Both the position numbers and the translations under genes were made by a program. Shown one piece after another: positions 55,932 through 64,000 of a DNA stretch of 64,000 bases (positions are counted from its first letter, which is position 1; each line of letters starts with the position of its first letter). Source of the DNA: Pseudomonas fulva NBRC 16637 = DSM 17717 (lineage in GTDB: Bacteria; Pseudomonadota; Gammaproteobacteria; Pseudomonadales; Pseudomonadaceae); assembly GCF_000730565.1 (NCBI RefSeq), contig NZ_BBIQ01000011.1, positions 98,183 to 162,182 on the forward strand, written 5' to 3'. Below the pieces are notes generated by a model, which worked only from the letters and a program-made list of their open reading frames with translations, did not search any database and was not told where the DNA came from.

Positions 55932-56916
55932 ACATGGAGGCCGGCTGCTGCGTGCGGTTCGGCAATATGGCATCGCCCGCGAGCAGTGGCTGGACCTGTC
56001 CAGTGGCATTGCACCCTGGTCCTTCCCGATACCGCCGATCCCTATCGAAGCCTGGGCACGCCTGCCGGAAACAGACGATGGTCTTGAGCAGGCGGCGTGC
56101 AGCTACTACGGCGCCACGCGATTGCTGCCCGTGGCGGGCTCACAGGCTGCCATCCAGGCCCTGCCCCTGTTACGCAGCCCGAGCCGAGTCGGAGTGCTGA
56201 CACCCTGTTATGCCGAGCACCCCTATGCCTGGCAGCGGACTGGGCACACGTTGCTTGAGCTGGATGAGCACCAGGTCGACGACGCGATCGACAACCTCGA
56301 CGTGCTGGTCTTGGTCAATCCGAACAACCCCACCGGCCGCGTCGTGCCTGCGCCCACACTGCTGGGGTGGCATCAGCGCCTGGCAGCACGCGGCGGCTGG
56401 CTGGTGGTCGATGAAGCCTTCATGGACAACAGCCCCGCAAACACTGTGATCAAACGTGCCGAATGCCCGGGCTTGATAGTGCTGCGCTCGTTCGGCAAGT
56501 TCTTCGGCCTGGCCGGTGTGCGCCTGGGCTTCGTGGCCGCAGAGCACAGCGTGCTGCAGCGCCTGGCCGAATTGCTCGGCCCGTGGACCATCAACGGCCC
56601 CAGCCGGGTGCTGGCCCAGGCCAGCCTGACCGACCTGGCCACGCAGCAGCTGCAGCGCCAGCGCTGTGCAGGCGCCAGCGAACGCCTGGCGGCTTTGCTG
56701 TCCCATGCAGGGCTGGCGCCCGCCGGCGGCTGTGACCTGTTCCAGTACGTGCGGTGCGAGCATGCCGCCCGGTTGCACGATCACCTCGCACGACACGGGG
56801 TGCTGGTGCGCCTGTTCGAGCAGCCGGCGGCCCTGCGTTTCGGGTTACCGCCCAGCCAGGCGGACGAACGACGATTGGCCCAAGCCCTCAGTGCCTACCG
56901 CAAGGACCTTACATGA
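55924..56916 (+). CDS. cobC: Threonine-phosphate decarboxylase (cobalamin pathway)
   Basis: This PLP enzyme makes (R)-1-amino-2-propanol phosphate from threonine phosphate, the arm used by CobD. The 330-residue class I/II aminotransferase-fold protein has [19 protein letters not shown] and the Schiff-base Lys in [13 protein letters not shown]. It overlaps cobD by 8 nt and cobQ by 4 nt. The gene name is that of P. denitrificans; the phosphatase called CobC in Salmonella is a different gene downstream. Confidence 0.93.
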   Translation: MLEHGGRLLRAVRQYGIAREQWLDLSSGIAPWSFPIPPIPIEAWARLPETDDGLEQAACSYYGATRLLPVAGSQAAIQALPLLRSPSRVGVLTPCYAEHPYAWQRTGHTLLELDEHQVDDAIDNLDVLVLVNPNNPTGRVVPAPTLLGWHQRLAARGGWLVVDEAFMDNSPANTVIKRAECPGLIVLRSFGKFFGLAGVRLGFVAAEHSVLQRLAELLGPWTINGPSRVLAQASLTDLATQQLQRQRCAGASERLAALLSHAGLAPAGGCDLFQYVRCEHAARLHDHLARHGVLVRLFEQPAALRFGLPPSQADERRLAQALSAYRKDLT

Positions 56917-58367
56917 CGACCCTGATGGTGCAAGGCACCACCTCCGACGCCGGCAAGAGCACCCTGGTGACTGCCCTGTGCCGCTGGCTGCTGCGCCAGG
57001 GCATCGGCGTGGTGCCGTTCAAGCCGCAGAACATGGCCCTCAACAGCGCCGTGACCGCCGACGGCGGCGAGATCGGCCGGGCCCAGGCGGTGCAGGCCCA
57101 AGCCTGTCGCCTGGCGCCGCACACCGACATGAACCCGGTGCTGCTCAAACCCAACAGCGACACCGGCGCCCAGGTGATCATCCATGGCCGTGCGGTGACC
57201 AGCATGAACGCGGTTGCCTACCATGATTACAAGGCCATCGCCATGCAGGCCGTGCTGGCCTCGCACCAGCGCCTGAGCCAGGGCTGGCCGGTGGTCATGG
57301 TGGAGGGCGCAGGGTCGCCGGCCGAGATCAACCTGCGGGCTGGCGACATTGCCAACATGGGGTTTGCCGAGGCTGTGGACTGCCCGGTGATTCTGGTCGC
57401 CGACATCAACCGCGGGGGTGTGTTCGCCCACCTGGTCGGTACCCTCGAACTGCTGTCGCCCAGCGAGCAGGCGCGCGTCAAAGGGTTCGTCATCAACCGC
57501 TTCAGGGGCGACATCGCCCTGTTGCAACCCGGGCTCGACTGGCTGGAGCAGCGCACCGGCAAACCCGTGCTCGGCGTGCTGCCGTACGTCACCGACCTGC
57601 ACCTTGAAGCCGAGGACGGCATCGACCGGCGCCAGGGCGAAAAGCAGCAGCGTGTGCTCAAGGTGATCGTGCCTGTGCTGCCACGTATCAGCAACCACAC
57701 CGACTTCGACCCGCTGCGCCTGCACCCGCAGGTCGACCTGCAGTTCATCGGCCCCGGTCAACCGGTGCCGCCAGCGGACCTGATCATCCTGCCAGGCTCC
57801 AAGAGTGTCCGTGGCGACCTGGCGCAACTGCGTGCGCGCGGCTGGGACAAGGCCATCGAACGCCATCTGCGTTATGGCGGCAAGGTGATCGGTATCTGCG
57901 GCGGCCTGCAGATGCTTGGGCGCGAGGTGCACGATCCGCTGGGCCTGGAAGGCGCTGCAGGCTCCAGCCCCGGGCTCGGCCTGCTGGACTACGCCACGGT
58001 GCTGGAAGCCGACAAGCAGTTGCGCAACGTCGCCGGGACCTTGCACCTGGATGCATCGCCTGTGACCGGTTACGAGATCCATGCCGGTGTCACCACTGGC
58101 CCTGCGCTGGCGCAACCAGCTATACGCCTGGCCGACGGTCGCTGCGAGGGTGCCATCAGCACGGACGGCCAGGTGTTGGCCACTTACCTGCACGGGTTGT
58201 TCGAGGGCAGCGCCTCCTGCGCGGCCCTGCTGCGCTGGGCTGGGCTTGAAGACGTGCTACTGATCGACTACGAGGCGTTGCGCGAGCGCGACATCGAACG
58301 CCTGGCTGACCTGGTGGACAAGCACCTGGACACCCAGCGCCTGCGCCAATTGTGTGGAGTACCTTGA
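56913..58367 (+). CDS. cobQ: Cobyric acid synthase
   Basis: CobQ amidates the b, d, e and g side chains of adenosylcobyrinate a,c-diamide. The 484-residue protein has an N-terminal ATPase domain ([42 protein letters not shown]) and a C-terminal glutaminase-like domain with Cys in [14 protein letters not shown] 56913 overlaps the cobC stop by 4 nt and AAGGA is 7 nt upstream. The frame upstream to 56754 is a run into cobC. Confidence 0.95.
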   Translation: MTTLMVQGTTSDAGKSTLVTALCRWLLRQGIGVVPFKPQNMALNSAVTADGGEIGRAQAVQAQACRLAPHTDMNPVLLKPNSDTGAQVIIHGRAVTSMNAVAYHDYKAIAMQAVLASHQRLSQGWPVVMVEGAGSPAEINLRAGDIANMGFAEAVDCPVILVADINRGGVFAHLVGTLELLSPSEQARVKGFVINRFRGDIALLQPGLDWLEQRTGKPVLGVLPYVTDLHLEAEDGIDRRQGEKQQRVLKVIVPVLPRISNHTDFDPLRLHPQVDLQFIGPGQPVPPADLIILPGSKSVRGDLAQLRARGWDKAIERHLRYGGKVIGICGGLQMLGREVHDPLGLEGAAGSSPGLGLLDYATVLEADKQLRNVAGTLHLDASPVTGYEIHAGVTTGPALAQPAIRLADGRCEGAISTDGQVLATYLHGLFEGSASCAALLRWAGLEDVLLIDYEALRERDIERLADLVDKHLDTQRLRQLCGVP

Positions 58368-58368
58368 C

Positions 58369-58890
58369 GTGCGTACGTTCGTGATCGGCGGAGCCCGGTC
58401 TGGCAAGAGCCGCCTGGCTGAGCAGCGGGCAGCCGCCTGCGGCCTGCCCGTGACCTATATCGCCACCAGTCAACCGCTGGACGGCGAACTCGATGAGCGG
58501 GTGCAGCTGCACCGCCAGCGCCGGCCAGTGGAGTGGGGGTTGATCGAAGAACCCTTGGCCCTGGCCGCCGTACTGAAGGCCGAAGCGGCCGTTGACCGCT
58601 GCCTGCTGGTGGACTGCCTGACGCTATGGCTGACCAACCTGCTCATGCTGGACGACCCGCGCCGGCTGGCCGAGGAGCTTGATGCCTTGTTGGGCTGCCT
58701 TGAGCACCTGCCCGGCCACATCATCCTGGTCAGTAACGAGACCGGCCTGGGCGTGGTGCCCATGGGCGAGCTGACGCGACGTTACGTCGACTTGGCCGGT
58801 GTCGTGCATCAGGCGGTGGCCGAACGCTGCCAGCAGGTGATCCTCACGGTCGCCGGCCTCCCACTCACGCTCAAAGGACCTGCATCATGA
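58369..58890 (+). CDS. cobU: Adenosylcobinamide kinase / guanylyltransferase
   Basis: The bifunctional CobU (CobP) phosphorylates adenosylcobinamide and adds GMP. The 173-residue product has the P-loop GGARSGKS at residues 7-14 and [21 protein letters not shown]. Starts at GTG 58369, one base after the cobQ stop, with GGAG 9 nt upstream; GTG 58354 is in frame and would add five residues. It overlaps cobT by 4 nt. Confidence 0.93.
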   Translation: MRTFVIGGARSGKSRLAEQRAAACGLPVTYIATSQPLDGELDERVQLHRQRRPVEWGLIEEPLALAAVLKAEAAVDRCLLVDCLTLWLTNLLMLDDPRRLAEELDALLGCLEHLPGHIILVSNETGLGVVPMGELTRRYVDLAGVVHQAVAERCQQVILTVAGLPLTLKGPAS

Positions 58891-59942
58891 ACCCTGTCTG
58901 GTGGCAGATGCCCTGCCAGCCCCTTGACGAGGCGGCCATGGCCGCAGCACGCGAGCGGCAGCAACAATTGACCAAGCCTGCCGGTTCGCTCGGCCAGCTC
59001 GAAGCGCTCGCCATTCAGTTGGCAGGCCTGCAGGGCTGCGAACGGCCGTCGCTGGAGCACGTCGCCATCAGCCTGTTCGCGGGCGACCACGGCGTGGTCG
59101 AGGAGGGCGTTTCGGCGTACCCTCAGGCCGTGACAGGCCAAATGTTGCGCAATTTCGTCGGTGGGGGTGCAGCCATCAGCGTACTGGCGCGCCAACTGCA
59201 CGCCACCCTGGAGGTGGTCGACCTCGGCACTGTCGACCCGACGCTCGCATTGCCGGGCGTTCGCCACATGCACCTTGGCCCCGGTACGGCTAATTTTGCC
59301 CAACAGCCCGCCCTGAGCGAGGCACAACTGCAAGCCGCCCTGCAGGCAGGTCGTGACAGCGCGCTGCGGGCGGCGGCCCACGGTGCACAGCTGTTCATCG
59401 GCGGCGAAATGGGCATCGGTAACACCACCGCAGCGGCGGCGCTGGCCAGCGTACTGCTCGCCTGTCCGCCAGCCACATTGAGCGGGCCAGGCACCGGGTT
59501 GGACAGCGCCGGCGTGCAGCACAAGGCGTACGTCATCGAGCGAGCCCTGGCCTTGCACCGCCTGGCGGCCGATGAGCCGCTGCGTGCGCTGGGCTGTGTG
59601 GGGGGCTTCGAGCTGGCGGCGCTGGTCGGCGCTTATCTCGCATGCGCCCAGGCGGGTGTGGCGGTGCTGGTGGACGGGTTCATCTGCACCGTGGCGGCCT
59701 TGGTGGCCGTGCGCCTCAACCCGCAGTGCCGCGCTTGGCTGTTGTTCGCCCACCAAGGTGCGGAGCCTGGTCACCAGGCGGTGCTGAGCGCCTTGCAGGC
59801 CGAGCCTCTGTTGGCCCTGGGGCTGCGCCTGGGTGAGGGCAGCGGTGCCGCGCTGGCCGTGCCCTTGCTGCGGCTGGCCTGCGCGCTACACGCGCAGATG
59901 GCGACCTTTGCCGAGGCTGCCGTGGAGGACCGCCCGGCATGA
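58887..59942 (+). CDS. cobT: Nicotinate-nucleotide-dimethylbenzimidazole phosphoribosyltransferase
   Basis: CobT transfers phosphoribose from nicotinate mononucleotide to dimethylbenzimidazole, giving alpha-ribazole phosphate. The 351-residue product has [40 protein letters not shown] and [15 protein letters not shown], in which the catalytic Glu is found. It overlaps cobU and the phosphatase gene by 4 nt. The base comes from BluB in the same operon. Confidence 0.95.
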   Translation: MNPVWWQMPCQPLDEAAMAAARERQQQLTKPAGSLGQLEALAIQLAGLQGCERPSLEHVAISLFAGDHGVVEEGVSAYPQAVTGQMLRNFVGGGAAISVLARQLHATLEVVDLGTVDPTLALPGVRHMHLGPGTANFAQQPALSEAQLQAALQAGRDSALRAAAHGAQLFIGGEMGIGNTTAAAALASVLLACPPATLSGPGTGLDSAGVQHKAYVIERALALHRLAADEPLRALGCVGGFELAALVGAYLACAQAGVAVLVDGFICTVAALVAVRLNPQCRAWLLFAHQGAEPGHQAVLSALQAEPLLALGLRLGEGSGAALAVPLLRLACALHAQMATFAEAAVEDRPA

Positions 59943-60505
59943 GGCTCGACCTGCTGCGCCACGGGGAAACCGAGCAAGGTGGCCTGCGTGGCAGCCTCGA
60001 TGACGCCCTGACCGAAAAGGGCTGGGCCCAAATGCGCGCTGCCGTGGCCGACGCAGGGCCTTGGCAGGCATTGGTCAGTTCGCCGTTGCAGCGCTGTGGC
60101 CGATTCGCCGATGAATTGGGCGCCAGGCTGGGCCTGCCCGTGCAGCGCGAGCCTGCATTGCAAGAGCTGCATTTCGGCGATTGGGAAGGGCGTACGGCGT
60201 TGCAGATCATGGAACACGACGCACAGGCGCTTGGGCAGTTCTGGGCTGACCCCTATGGCTATACGCCGCCCAATGGCGAGCCGGTCCAGGCGTTTGCGCA
60301 GCGCGTCCTGACAGCCATCGAGGGGTTGTACCGCCAGCATGCCGGCAAGCGCGTACTGCTGGTCACCCATGGGGGTGTCATGCGCCTGCTGCTGGCCCGC
60401 GCCCGGGGCCTGCCCAGGGCGCAGCTGTTGCAGGTGGAAGTCGGCCATGGCGCACGGGTGCGCTTGCAAGTCGGCGAGGATGGCCAGCTGGTTGAGGAGG
60501 GTTAG
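59939..60505 (+). CDS. Alpha-ribazole phosphatase (histidine phosphatase family)
   Basis: The 188-residue phosphoglycerate-mutase-like protein has [10 protein letters not shown] with the phospho-accepting His, and VTHGGVMR with the second His. In context it removes the phosphate of alpha-ribazole phosphate or of adenosylcobalamin phosphate; Salmonella names this CobC. To avoid confusion with the PLP enzyme upstream no symbol is given. It overlaps cobT by 4 nt and is 1 nt from cobS. Confidence 0.88.
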   Translation: MRLDLLRHGETEQGGLRGSLDDALTEKGWAQMRAAVADAGPWQALVSSPLQRCGRFADELGARLGLPVQREPALQELHFGDWEGRTALQIMEHDAQALGQFWADPYGYTPPNGEPVQAFAQRVLTAIEGLYRQHAGKRVLLVTHGGVMRLLLARARGLPRAQLLQVEVGHGARVRLQVGEDGQLVEEG

Positions 60506-60506
60506 C

Positions 60507-61229
60507 ATGCAGCCATTCTGGATTGCCCTGCAGTTTCTAAGCAGCCTGCCTGTCACCTTGCCTGGCATGCCAACGCCACGCCAAGTGGGCCGCTCGTTGT
60601 TGTACTACCCCTTGGTCGGGCTGCTGTTCGGTCTGGTGCTGTGGCTGGCCAGCCACTGGCTCGAAGGCGTTCCGGCGGCGCTGCATGCTGCCTTGCTATT
60701 GACCCTCTGGGTGCTGCTCAGTGGCGCGCTGCACTTGGACGGCCTGGCAGACAGCGCAGATGCCTGGCTAGGCGGGTTTGGTGATCGTGAACGCACGCTG
60801 CAGATCATGAAGGACCCGCGCAGCGGGCCGGCAGCGGTGGTGACGCTGGTTTTGGTGCTGCTGCTCAAGTTCTGCGCCTTGTGGGCACTGATCGAGCAGG
60901 GGGCTGGCCTGCAACTGATGCTTGCACCGGTCATTGGTCGAGCAGCGATGCTGGGGTTGTTCCTGTGTACTCCCTATGTGCGCCCTGGCGGGTTAGGCCA
61001 GGCACTGGCCGATCACATGCCCCGCCGCGCAGCGGGATGGGTACTGTTGACCTGTGCTGGCCTGGGCCTGGCTTTGACCGGCTGGGCAATGGTGCTGACG
61101 GCGGTCGTGTTCGTGGCATTGCGCAGGGTGATGTGCAATCGTCTGGGCGGCACCACGGGCGACACCGCAGGTGCACTGCTGGAACTGCTTGAGCTCACCG
61201 TCCTGCTGGGCCTTGTCGTGATCCGCTGA
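60507..61229 (+). CDS. cobS: Adenosylcobinamide-GDP ribazoletransferase (cobalamin synthase)
   Basis: CobS (CobV) joins alpha-ribazole to adenosylcobinamide-GDP in the inner membrane, the last assembly step. The 240-residue polytopic protein has GALHLDGLADSADAWLGG and DPRSGPAAV near the N-terminal third, and RLGGTTGDTAGALLE near its end. GAGGAGG precedes ATG 60507. It is the last gene of the cob run; only a degenerate reading frame follows before the MFS gene. Confidence 0.95.
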   Translation: MQPFWIALQFLSSLPVTLPGMPTPRQVGRSLLYYPLVGLLFGLVLWLASHWLEGVPAALHAALLLTLWVLLSGALHLDGLADSADAWLGGFGDRERTLQIMKDPRSGPAAVVTLVLVLLLKFCALWALIEQGAGLQLMLAPVIGRAAMLGLFLCTPYVRPGGLGQALADHMPRRAAGWVLLTCAGLGLALTGWAMVLTAVVFVALRRVMCNRLGGTTGDTAGALLELLELTVLLGLVVIR

Positions 61230-61284
61230 GCAAATCGCGGCAGCGCGGTCTTCCGGCCAGCCTCAGCAAGGGGACGGCCAGCGC

Positions 61285-61755
61285 GTGGCGCAGTACCTGC
61301 AGGCCCCGCTGAACAGGGCCGAAGCCACGAACGTGCCCCGTTCGCGCCTGGTGGTGGGCGAGTCCGGCTGCACGCGCCGCCTGTCAGGCTGCCGGCAGTA
61401 CCTGGAGGACGTACTGGGCGTGCTCGATCAGCACCGCGTGCACTGGGCGTTCTACAGTTTCCGCGAAGACAGCTGGGACGGGATGGATTACGAATTGGGT
61501 ACCGCCAAAGTGCCCTGGCGTTACTGGCAGGCGATCGACCAGGGGTTGCCCGACCCGCTGCCACGGCAGGCGACGCCGGCGTTCGAACCGATACGCAAAC
61601 GACTGGCCATAGACCAATGGCGACGTCTGCTGATGTCCTGCTTGCTGTCAGTCGGCTCCAGCGTTCATGCTGTAACCAAATGCTTCCTTGATAACTCGAC
61701 GTACAGGGCGGTCACCGTCCCTGGAATATCAGGTTTTATCAGCGGCAGCACCTGA
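61285..61755 (+). pseudogene. Remnant of a glycoside hydrolase (GH5-like) gene
   Basis: A reading frame of 156 residues without start-codon context. It contains RLVVGESGCTRRLSGCRQYL and HWAFYSFREDSWDGMDYELG, which resemble the C-terminal part of a cellulase-type GH5 domain (second catalytic Glu and the aromatic cluster after it). The N-terminal two-thirds of such an enzyme is missing: cobS ends 55 nt upstream. The tail after about residue 110 (RLLMSCLLSV and on) has no family look. It is best read as a decayed fragment. Confidence 0.6.
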
Positions 61756-61785
61756 CGACCTTGCGATGGGCTGGAGACAATAACA

Positions 61786-62988
61786 ATGACGTCTGTATGG
61801 CGAACCAGTGGATGGGTGTTGGCTGGGGCGGCGCTGATCCTCGCGCTGTCACTGGGCGTCAGGCACGGCTTTGGCCTGTTCCTGGCGCCGATGAGCGCCG
61901 ATTTCGGCTGGGGTCGAGGGGTCTTTGCCTTCGCCATCGCCTTGCAGAACCTGATCTGGGGCCTGGCCCAGCCGTTCGCCGGGGCGTTGGCCGATCGTCT
62001 TGGCGCATCGCGGGTGGTCATGGTGGGCGGCGTGCTGTATGCGGTGGGCCTGGCGATGATGGGGATGGCCGATTCTGCCTGGTCGTTGTCACTGAGCGCG
62101 GGTCTGTTGATCGGCATCGGCCTGTCGGGTACGTCCTTTTCGGTCATCCTGGGCGTCGTCGGCCGGGCCGTGCCGCCTGAAAAGCGCAGCATGGCCATGG
62201 GCATTGCCAGTGCCGCCGGTTCGTTCGGTCAGTTCGCCATGCTGCCCGGCACCCTCGGCCTGATCCAATGGCTGGGCTGGTCGGCCGCCTTGCTGGTACT
62301 GGGCCTGCTGGTCGCCTTCATCGTGCCGTTGGTAGGCCTGTTGCGCGACCGGCCTTTGCCCGCGTACGGCAACGAGCAGACCCTGGGCGAGGCGCTGCGT
62401 GAGGCCTGTGGGCATGCCGGCTTCTGGTTGCTGGCGCTAGGTTTTTTCGTGTGTGGCTTCCAGGTGGTGTTCATCGGGGTGCACCTGCCGGCGTACCTGG
62501 TAGACCAGCATCTGCCAGCCACCACGGGCACGACCGTGCTGGCCCTGGTGGGCCTGTTCAATATCGTGGGCACGTTCACGGCCGGTTGGCTGGGCGGGCG
62601 CCTGTCCAAGCCACGGTTGCTGACCGGGCTCTACCTGCTGCGTGCAGTCGTCATCGTGCTGTTTCTCTGGGCGCCGGTGAGTGCCTTCAGCGCGTACCTG
62701 TTCGGTATTGCGATGGGCCTGTTGTGGCTGTCCACCGTACCGCTCACCAACGGTACCGTCGCGACGGTCTTTGGCGTGCGCAACTTGTCGATGCTTGGCG
62801 GTATCGTCTTCCTGTTCCACCAGCTTGGGGCGTTTCTGGGCGGTTGGCTGGGAGGCGTGGTGTATGACCGTACTGGCAGTTATGACCTGGTCTGGCAGAT
62901 CGCGATCCTGCTGAGTGTCTTGGCTGCGGCGCTCAACTGGCCGGTTCGTGAACGGCCTGTGGCACGCTTGCAGGCAACAGCGGCATGA
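61786..62988 (+). CDS. Major facilitator superfamily transporter
   Basis: A 400-residue protein with about twelve membrane helices. The loop signature between helices 2 and 3 is GALADRLGASRVVM and a second half repeats it (GWLGGRLSKPRLL). It resembles oxalate/formate-antiporter-like and monocarboxylate-type MFS proteins (RHGFGLFLAPMSADFGWGRG), but the substrate is unknown. GGAG is 8 nt upstream. Its stop overlaps by 4 nt the start of a 40-residue membrane protein. Confidence 0.87.
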   Translation: MTSVWRTSGWVLAGAALILALSLGVRHGFGLFLAPMSADFGWGRGVFAFAIALQNLIWGLAQPFAGALADRLGASRVVMVGGVLYAVGLAMMGMADSAWSLSLSAGLLIGIGLSGTSFSVILGVVGRAVPPEKRSMAMGIASAAGSFGQFAMLPGTLGLIQWLGWSAALLVLGLLVAFIVPLVGLLRDRPLPAYGNEQTLGEALREACGHAGFWLLALGFFVCGFQVVFIGVHLPAYLVDQHLPATTGTTVLALVGLFNIVGTFTAGWLGGRLSKPRLLTGLYLLRAVVIVLFLWAPVSAFSAYLFGIAMGLLWLSTVPLTNGTVATVFGVRNLSMLGGIVFLFHQLGAFLGGWLGGVVYDRTGSYDLVWQIAILLSVLAAALNWPVRERPVARLQATAA

Positions 62989-63107
62989 GCCCTGGACTGA
63001 TCCGTATCGCCCTCGCGGTGGCGGCGCTTTTGGTGCTGACGCTGGTCTGGTGGGGGTGGCACGAGGGCGGCATGGCGCTCATGCAATTGGGCATGGGCGC
63101 CTGTTAG
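62985..63107 (+). CDS. 40-residue single-pass membrane microprotein
   Basis: ATG at 62985 overlaps the MFS stop (ATGA). The product is [18 protein letters not shown]..., one strongly hydrophobic helix (about 6-24) with [11 protein letters not shown] after it and a Cys at its end. The arrangement implies translation coupled to the transporter and a possible accessory role, but this is inference. Likely a real gene because of the coupling and the clean membrane helix; no known family is recognised. Confidence 0.6.
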   Translation: MSPGLIRIALAVAALLVLTLVWWGWHEGGMALMQLGMGAC

Positions 63108-63153
63108 GCACTACGCTGCCAGTTCAAGGTTGATCGAGCAGGAGCGAGATGTC

Positions 63154-63705
63154 ATGAGCGTGAAGTGGATGGTGGTGCCGGTATTGGCGTTGATGGCCAG
63201 CGCGTCCAGCTGGGCGACCGAATGCCCGGCCGTGTTGCAGGGTTCGTTGCCGGAGTTGCGGGGCAAGGGTGAGGTCGCTTTGTGCGAGCGGTTTGCCGGC
63301 AAGCCCTTGGTGGTGATCAACACGGCCAGTTATTGTGGGTTTGCGCCGCAGTTCGAGGGGCTTGAGGCGGTGTACAAGCAGTACCATGGCCGTGGGTTGG
63401 AGATGCTGGGTGTGCCTTCGAACGACTTCAAGCAGGAGGATGCGGACAGCGAGAAGACGGCGAAGGTGTGTTATGCGAATTATGGTGTGACGTTCACCAT
63501 GACCAAGGAGCAGGCGGTGCGGGGCAAGGATGCGATTCCGATGTTCGCTGAATTGGCCAGGCAGAGCAGTGCGCCCAAGTGGAACTTCTACAAGTATGTA
63601 ATTGATCGCCAGGGCAAGGTGATTGGTAGTTTTTCGAGTTTGACGAAACCGGATGACGTCGAGTTTAGAACAGCGATTGAGAAGGCTATCGCCTCGCAGC
63701 CCTGA
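63154..63705 (+). CDS. Periplasmic glutathione-peroxidase-family protein
   Basis: A 183-residue GPx-like thiol peroxidase with signal peptide (to about Ala21). The peroxidatic Cys61 is in [15 protein letters not shown], and Trp143-Asn144 in PKWNFYKYV complete most of the tetrad. The usual Gln in PxNQF is Asp91 (GVPSNDF), an exception. It would reduce peroxides outside the inner membrane with thioredoxin-like donors. ATG 63154 has AGGAG 13 nt upstream; a TTG at 63130 is in frame. Confidence 0.85.
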   Translation: MSVKWMVVPVLALMASASSWATECPAVLQGSLPELRGKGEVALCERFAGKPLVVINTASYCGFAPQFEGLEAVYKQYHGRGLEMLGVPSNDFKQEDADSEKTAKVCYANYGVTFTMTKEQAVRGKDAIPMFAELARQSSAPKWNFYKYVIDRQGKVIGSFSSLTKPDDVEFRTAIEKAIASQP

Positions 63706-63835
63706 TCTTTTTGGTTTGATCAAGTAGCGATCCCTGTTAGAGCATGGGGGCTTCCAGTGATGGAACTGTATAGGTGATCTGTGGCAAGTATATATAAGGT
63801 GCTTAAGTGTACTTAGCCAATTACCCACAGTAGCT

Positions 63836-63879
63836 TGTAGGGGCGGCCTTCCTGGGGTACCGGGCCGACCGCTCCTACA
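63836..63879. repeat. REP-like hairpin element
   Basis: TGTAGGGGCGG (63836-63846) and CCGCTCCTACA (63869-63879) are inverted repeats with one mismatch, with GGCC pairs inside. P. putida REP elements end in a very similar CGCTCCTACA sequence. Confidence 0.6.
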
Positions 63880-63948
63880 GGGGTGATGTGTAATCCAGAA
63901 AGTTGGGCAGCTGCTCAACTCTCAAGTTCAGAGAAATGCGCTGTTTTG

Positions 63949-63984
63949 GCTCTTGCTCTTGCTAATGCTTTTGCTCTTGCTTCT
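63949..63984. repeat. Imperfect hexamer array
   Basis: Six tandem hexamers beginning GCT: GCTCTT GCTCTT GCTAAT, then GCTTTT GCTCTT GCTTCT. It may mark the edge of a dispersed repeat that continues beyond the window. Confidence 0.55.
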
Positions 63985-64000
63985 AAGCGCGCGGTAGTCC

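Larger units (their letters stand above)
63706..64000. other. Gene-free right end with repeats
   Basis: I see no coding sequence of significant length here. The stretch is A+T-richer than the rest. It holds a REP-like hairpin (63836-63879), a near-perfect 20-bp palindrome at 63901-63920 and an imperfect hexamer array (63949-63984), then runs off the window. Confidence 0.6.

Noticed and set aside
56895..58193. A 432-codon minus-strand frame opposite cobQ
   Set aside because: Shadow frame inside a coupled plus-strand operon.

Overview
This is a 64 kb stretch of core chromosome from a fluorescent Pseudomonas, most likely of the P. putida group. Evidence: high G+C content, the gene order accA-tilS-pyrG-kdsA-eno-ftsB-ispD, then surE-pcm-nlpD-rpoS-rsmZ-fdxA-mutS-cinA/pncC-recA-recX, then finR-fpr, ldhA-gacS, cysM-rlmD-relA-mazG and a cobalamin operon. 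Nearly every base is accounted for by recognisable genes. I found no tRNA, rRNA, IS element, prophage, CRISPR array, toxin-antitoxin pair or defence locus.

Layout. 1-7.7 kb: lipid, nucleotide, LPS and glycolytic housekeeping genes (accA is cut by the left edge). 7.7-10.7 kb: glutathione-dependent formaldehyde detoxification (frmA-fghA) with a divergent LysR regulator. 10.8-15.9 kb: ispF-truD-surE-pcm, then nlpD-rpoS. 15.9-16.9 kb: the regulatory RNA gene rsmZ with its GacA upstream activating sequence, and fdxA. 17-22 kb: DNA repair (mutS, pncC, recA with an SOS box, recX). 22-33 kb: LOG-family enzyme, QSregVF-family secreted protein, DTW-domain tRNA modification enzyme, ErdR-like regulator, dgkA, finR/fpr, sprT, ttcA, a Tag-like glycosylase, the arsC-wrbA-DUF2069 overlap cluster and three small envelope or unknown genes. 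32.8-43 kb: ldhA, the hybrid kinase gacS, cysM, rlmD, relA, mazG. 43-52 kb: purM-purN, DUF2066, PerM-like permease, hda, two NlpC/P60 lipoproteins, a sorbosone/aldose dehydrogenase lipoprotein. 52.1-61.2 kb: a B12 riboswitch followed by ten tightly coupled genes for the late steps of aerobic cobalamin synthesis (cobO-cobB-bluB-cobD-cobC-cobQ-cobU-cobT-alpha-ribazole phosphatase-cobS). 61.2-64 kb: a glycosidase remnant, an MFS transporter with a 40-residue membrane microprotein coupled to it, a periplasmic glutathione-peroxidase-like protein, and a terminal gene-free stretch with repeats.

How it works together. The Gac/Rsm circuit is represented at both ends: gacS encodes the sensor kinase and rsmZ is a target of its partner GacA. 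rpoS and relA add the stationary-phase and stringent responses. The cob operon has a TTGACG/TAACCT promoter candidate, a full B12 riboswitch and start/stop overlaps at most junctions, so it is very probably one B12-repressed transcript. No clearly undescribed system is visible. The best second-look items are small: a terminator-like hairpin placed against the ispF start codon, a perfect inverted repeat in the frmA regulatory gap, the 40-residue microprotein, an Asp in place of the usual Gln in the peroxidase, and repeats at the right edge.
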